From the NCBI GenBank assembly GCA_017936725.1, contig JAGBEZ010000053.1, positions 1 through 5,305 on the forward strand: a stretch of 5,305 bases of DNA, written 5' to 3'. Shown here piece after piece: positions 4,364-5,305 of this stretch. The translations under genes were made by a program, and so were the position numbers. How positions within the stretch are numbered: the stretch's first letter is position 1; the number at the start of each line of letters is the position of its first letter. The stretch is from Agathobacter sp. GTDB lineage: Bacteria > Bacillota_A > Clostridia > Lachnospirales > Lachnospiraceae. The notes below the pieces were generated by a model. The model was not told the origin of the DNA. It searched no databases and saw nothing but the letters and a program-made list of their open reading frames with translations.

Positions 4364-5305
4364 ATGACTTTAAAAGGACGTTCATTTTTGACATTAAAAG
4401 ATTTTACATCGGAAGAAATTACATATTTGATTGATTTAGCAGCAGAGCTAAAGGAAAAGAAAAAACAGGGAATCATGCACGATAGCCTTGTTGGAAAAAA
4501 TATCGTACTGATTTTTGAAAAAACCAGTACAAGAACGAGATGTTCTTTCGAAGTTGCAGCGCATGACTTAGGTATGCATGTTACATATTTGGATCCAGCT
4601 TCCTCACAATTTGGCGGAAAGGAAAGCGTGGCAGATACCGCACGTGTACTTGGCAGAATGTATGATGGTATCGAATACCGTGGTTTTGCACAGGAAACCG
4701 TAGAAGAATTGGCAAAATACGCAGGTGTTCCTGTTTGGAATGGTCTTACCGATGAATTCCATCCAACACAGATGATTGCAGATATGCTCACCATTCGTGA
4801 AAAATTTGGAAAATTAGAAGGACTGAAATTTGTATATATGGGTGATGCCCGTTTCAATATGGGAAATTCCCTTATGGTTGCTTGTGCAAAATTAGGTATG
4901 CATTTTGTAGCATGTACGAACAAGCGATATTTTCCTAAGAAGGATCTTGTAGAAGTGGCTCAGGAAATTGCAGCAGAAACAGGCGCAACCATCACATTGA
5001 CCGAAGATGTAGAAGAAGCAACTACAGATGCAGATGTTATCTATACCGACGTATGGGTATCTATGGGCGAGCCAGCAGTGGTATGGGGCGAACGTATTGA
5101 TGATTTACTTCCTTACCAGGTAAACGAAAAAGCCTTTGAAAAAGCAAAAGATACGGCGATTTTTATGCACTGTCTGCCAGCATATCACGACAGAAATACT
5201 CGTGTCGGGGAAGAAGTATATAAGAAATTCGGCTTATCCGAATTAGAAGTAACCAATGAAGTATTCGAAGGCCCACGTTCTGTGGTATTTGATGAAGCAG
5301 AAAAC
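4364..5305 (+). CDS. argF: Ornithine carbamoyltransferase, 3' end cut by window edge
   Basis: The enzyme makes citrulline from ornithine and carbamoyl phosphate in the cytoplasm. The frame is open from the ATG at 4364 to the last base, giving 314 residues; the family is about 330 long, so only some 15-20 residues are missing. Visible motifs are the carbamoyl-phosphate loop FEKTSTRTR (51-59), the [15 protein letters not shown] segment (85-99), EFHPTQ (131-136), [12 protein letters not shown] (158-169), the ornithine-binding DVWVSMGE (229-236) and the catalytic-cysteine motif HCLPA (269-273). DVWVSMGE favours ornithine over aspartate or other substrates. AGGAGG (4351-4356) lies seven bases before the ATG. 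Sequence alone does not settle anabolic argF versus catabolic arcB; the wording resembles the E. coli ArgF/ArcB group. No other arginine gene is visible, and what lies downstream is unknown. The symbol is therefore the default name. Confidence 0.95.
   Translation, partial: MTLKGRSFLTLKDFTSEEITYLIDLAAELKEKKKQGIMHDSLVGKNIVLIFEKTSTRTRCSFEVAAHDLGMHVTYLDPASSQFGGKESVADTARVLGRMYDGIEYRGFAQETVEELAKYAGVPVWNGLTDEFHPTQMIADMLTIREKFGKLEGLKFVYMGDARFNMGNSLMVACAKLGMHFVACTNKRYFPKKDLVEVAQEIAAETGATITLTEDVEEATTDADVIYTDVWVSMGEPAVVWGERIDDLLPYQVNEKAFEKAKDTAIFMHCLPAYHDRNTRVGEEVYKKFGLSELEVTNEVFEGPRSVVFDEAEN

Noticed and set aside
4213..4923. 236-codon minus-strand open frame across the terminator and the OTC gene
   Set aside because: It is antisense to the lipoprotein gene's end and to the OTC coding sequence, crosses an intrinsic terminator, and shows no recognisable domain; OTC on the plus strand explains this DNA.
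1..5305. Mobile element, CRISPR array, defence island or toxin-antitoxin pair
   Set aside because: There is no transposase, integrase, terminal inverted repeat, regular repeat-spacer array or paired small toxin-like gene; all larger genes belong to chromosomal families.

Overview
The window looks like ordinary chromosomal DNA of a low-GC Gram-positive anaerobe, most likely a member of the Clostridia and probably Lachnospiraceae. The evidence is the A+T-rich sequence, strong AGGAGG-type ribosome binding sites, consensus sigma-A promoters, a clostridial-style MurG, a SleB/CwlJ-type cell wall hydrolase and a DUF6382-plus-FHA protein, an architecture I associate with that family. Nothing points to a phage, transposon, CRISPR array or genomic island. 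I found no tRNA or rRNA gene.

Layout from left to right. (1) The 3' part of a plus-strand gene for a DUF6382/FHA protein; its frame is open to the left edge and ends at 832. (2) A HIT-family hydrolase gene (917-1336) with its own promoter. (3) A strong bidirectional terminator (about 1353-1400) between HIT and the convergent murG. (4) murG on the minus strand (1402-2475) as a single-gene unit with its promoter at 2513-2543. (5) A divergent intergenic region (2476-2699) with phased CGAAA motifs and small dyads. (6) A small single-pass membrane protein of unknown function (2700-2963). (7) A perfect-consensus promoter (2989-3017), an A+T-rich leader of about 90 nt, and a lipoprotein with two SH3-like domains and a C-terminal SleB-type hydrolase domain (3112-4266). 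(8) An intrinsic terminator (4273-4302). (9) Ornithine carbamoyltransferase from 4364, running off the right edge with 314 residues visible.

The genes do not form one pathway. Two act on the envelope: MurG completes lipid II, and the SH3/SleB-like lipoprotein probably cuts or remodels peptidoglycan. The others concern phosphopeptide recognition or pilus-type machinery (FHA), nucleotide hydrolysis (HIT) and arginine/citrulline metabolism (OTC). Almost every gene has its own promoter, so this is a string of single-gene units rather than an operon. I see no convincing novel system. The points most worth a second look are the unrecognised small membrane protein, the domain combination of the surface hydrolase, the altered FHA binding motif, and the motif array in the murG upstream region.
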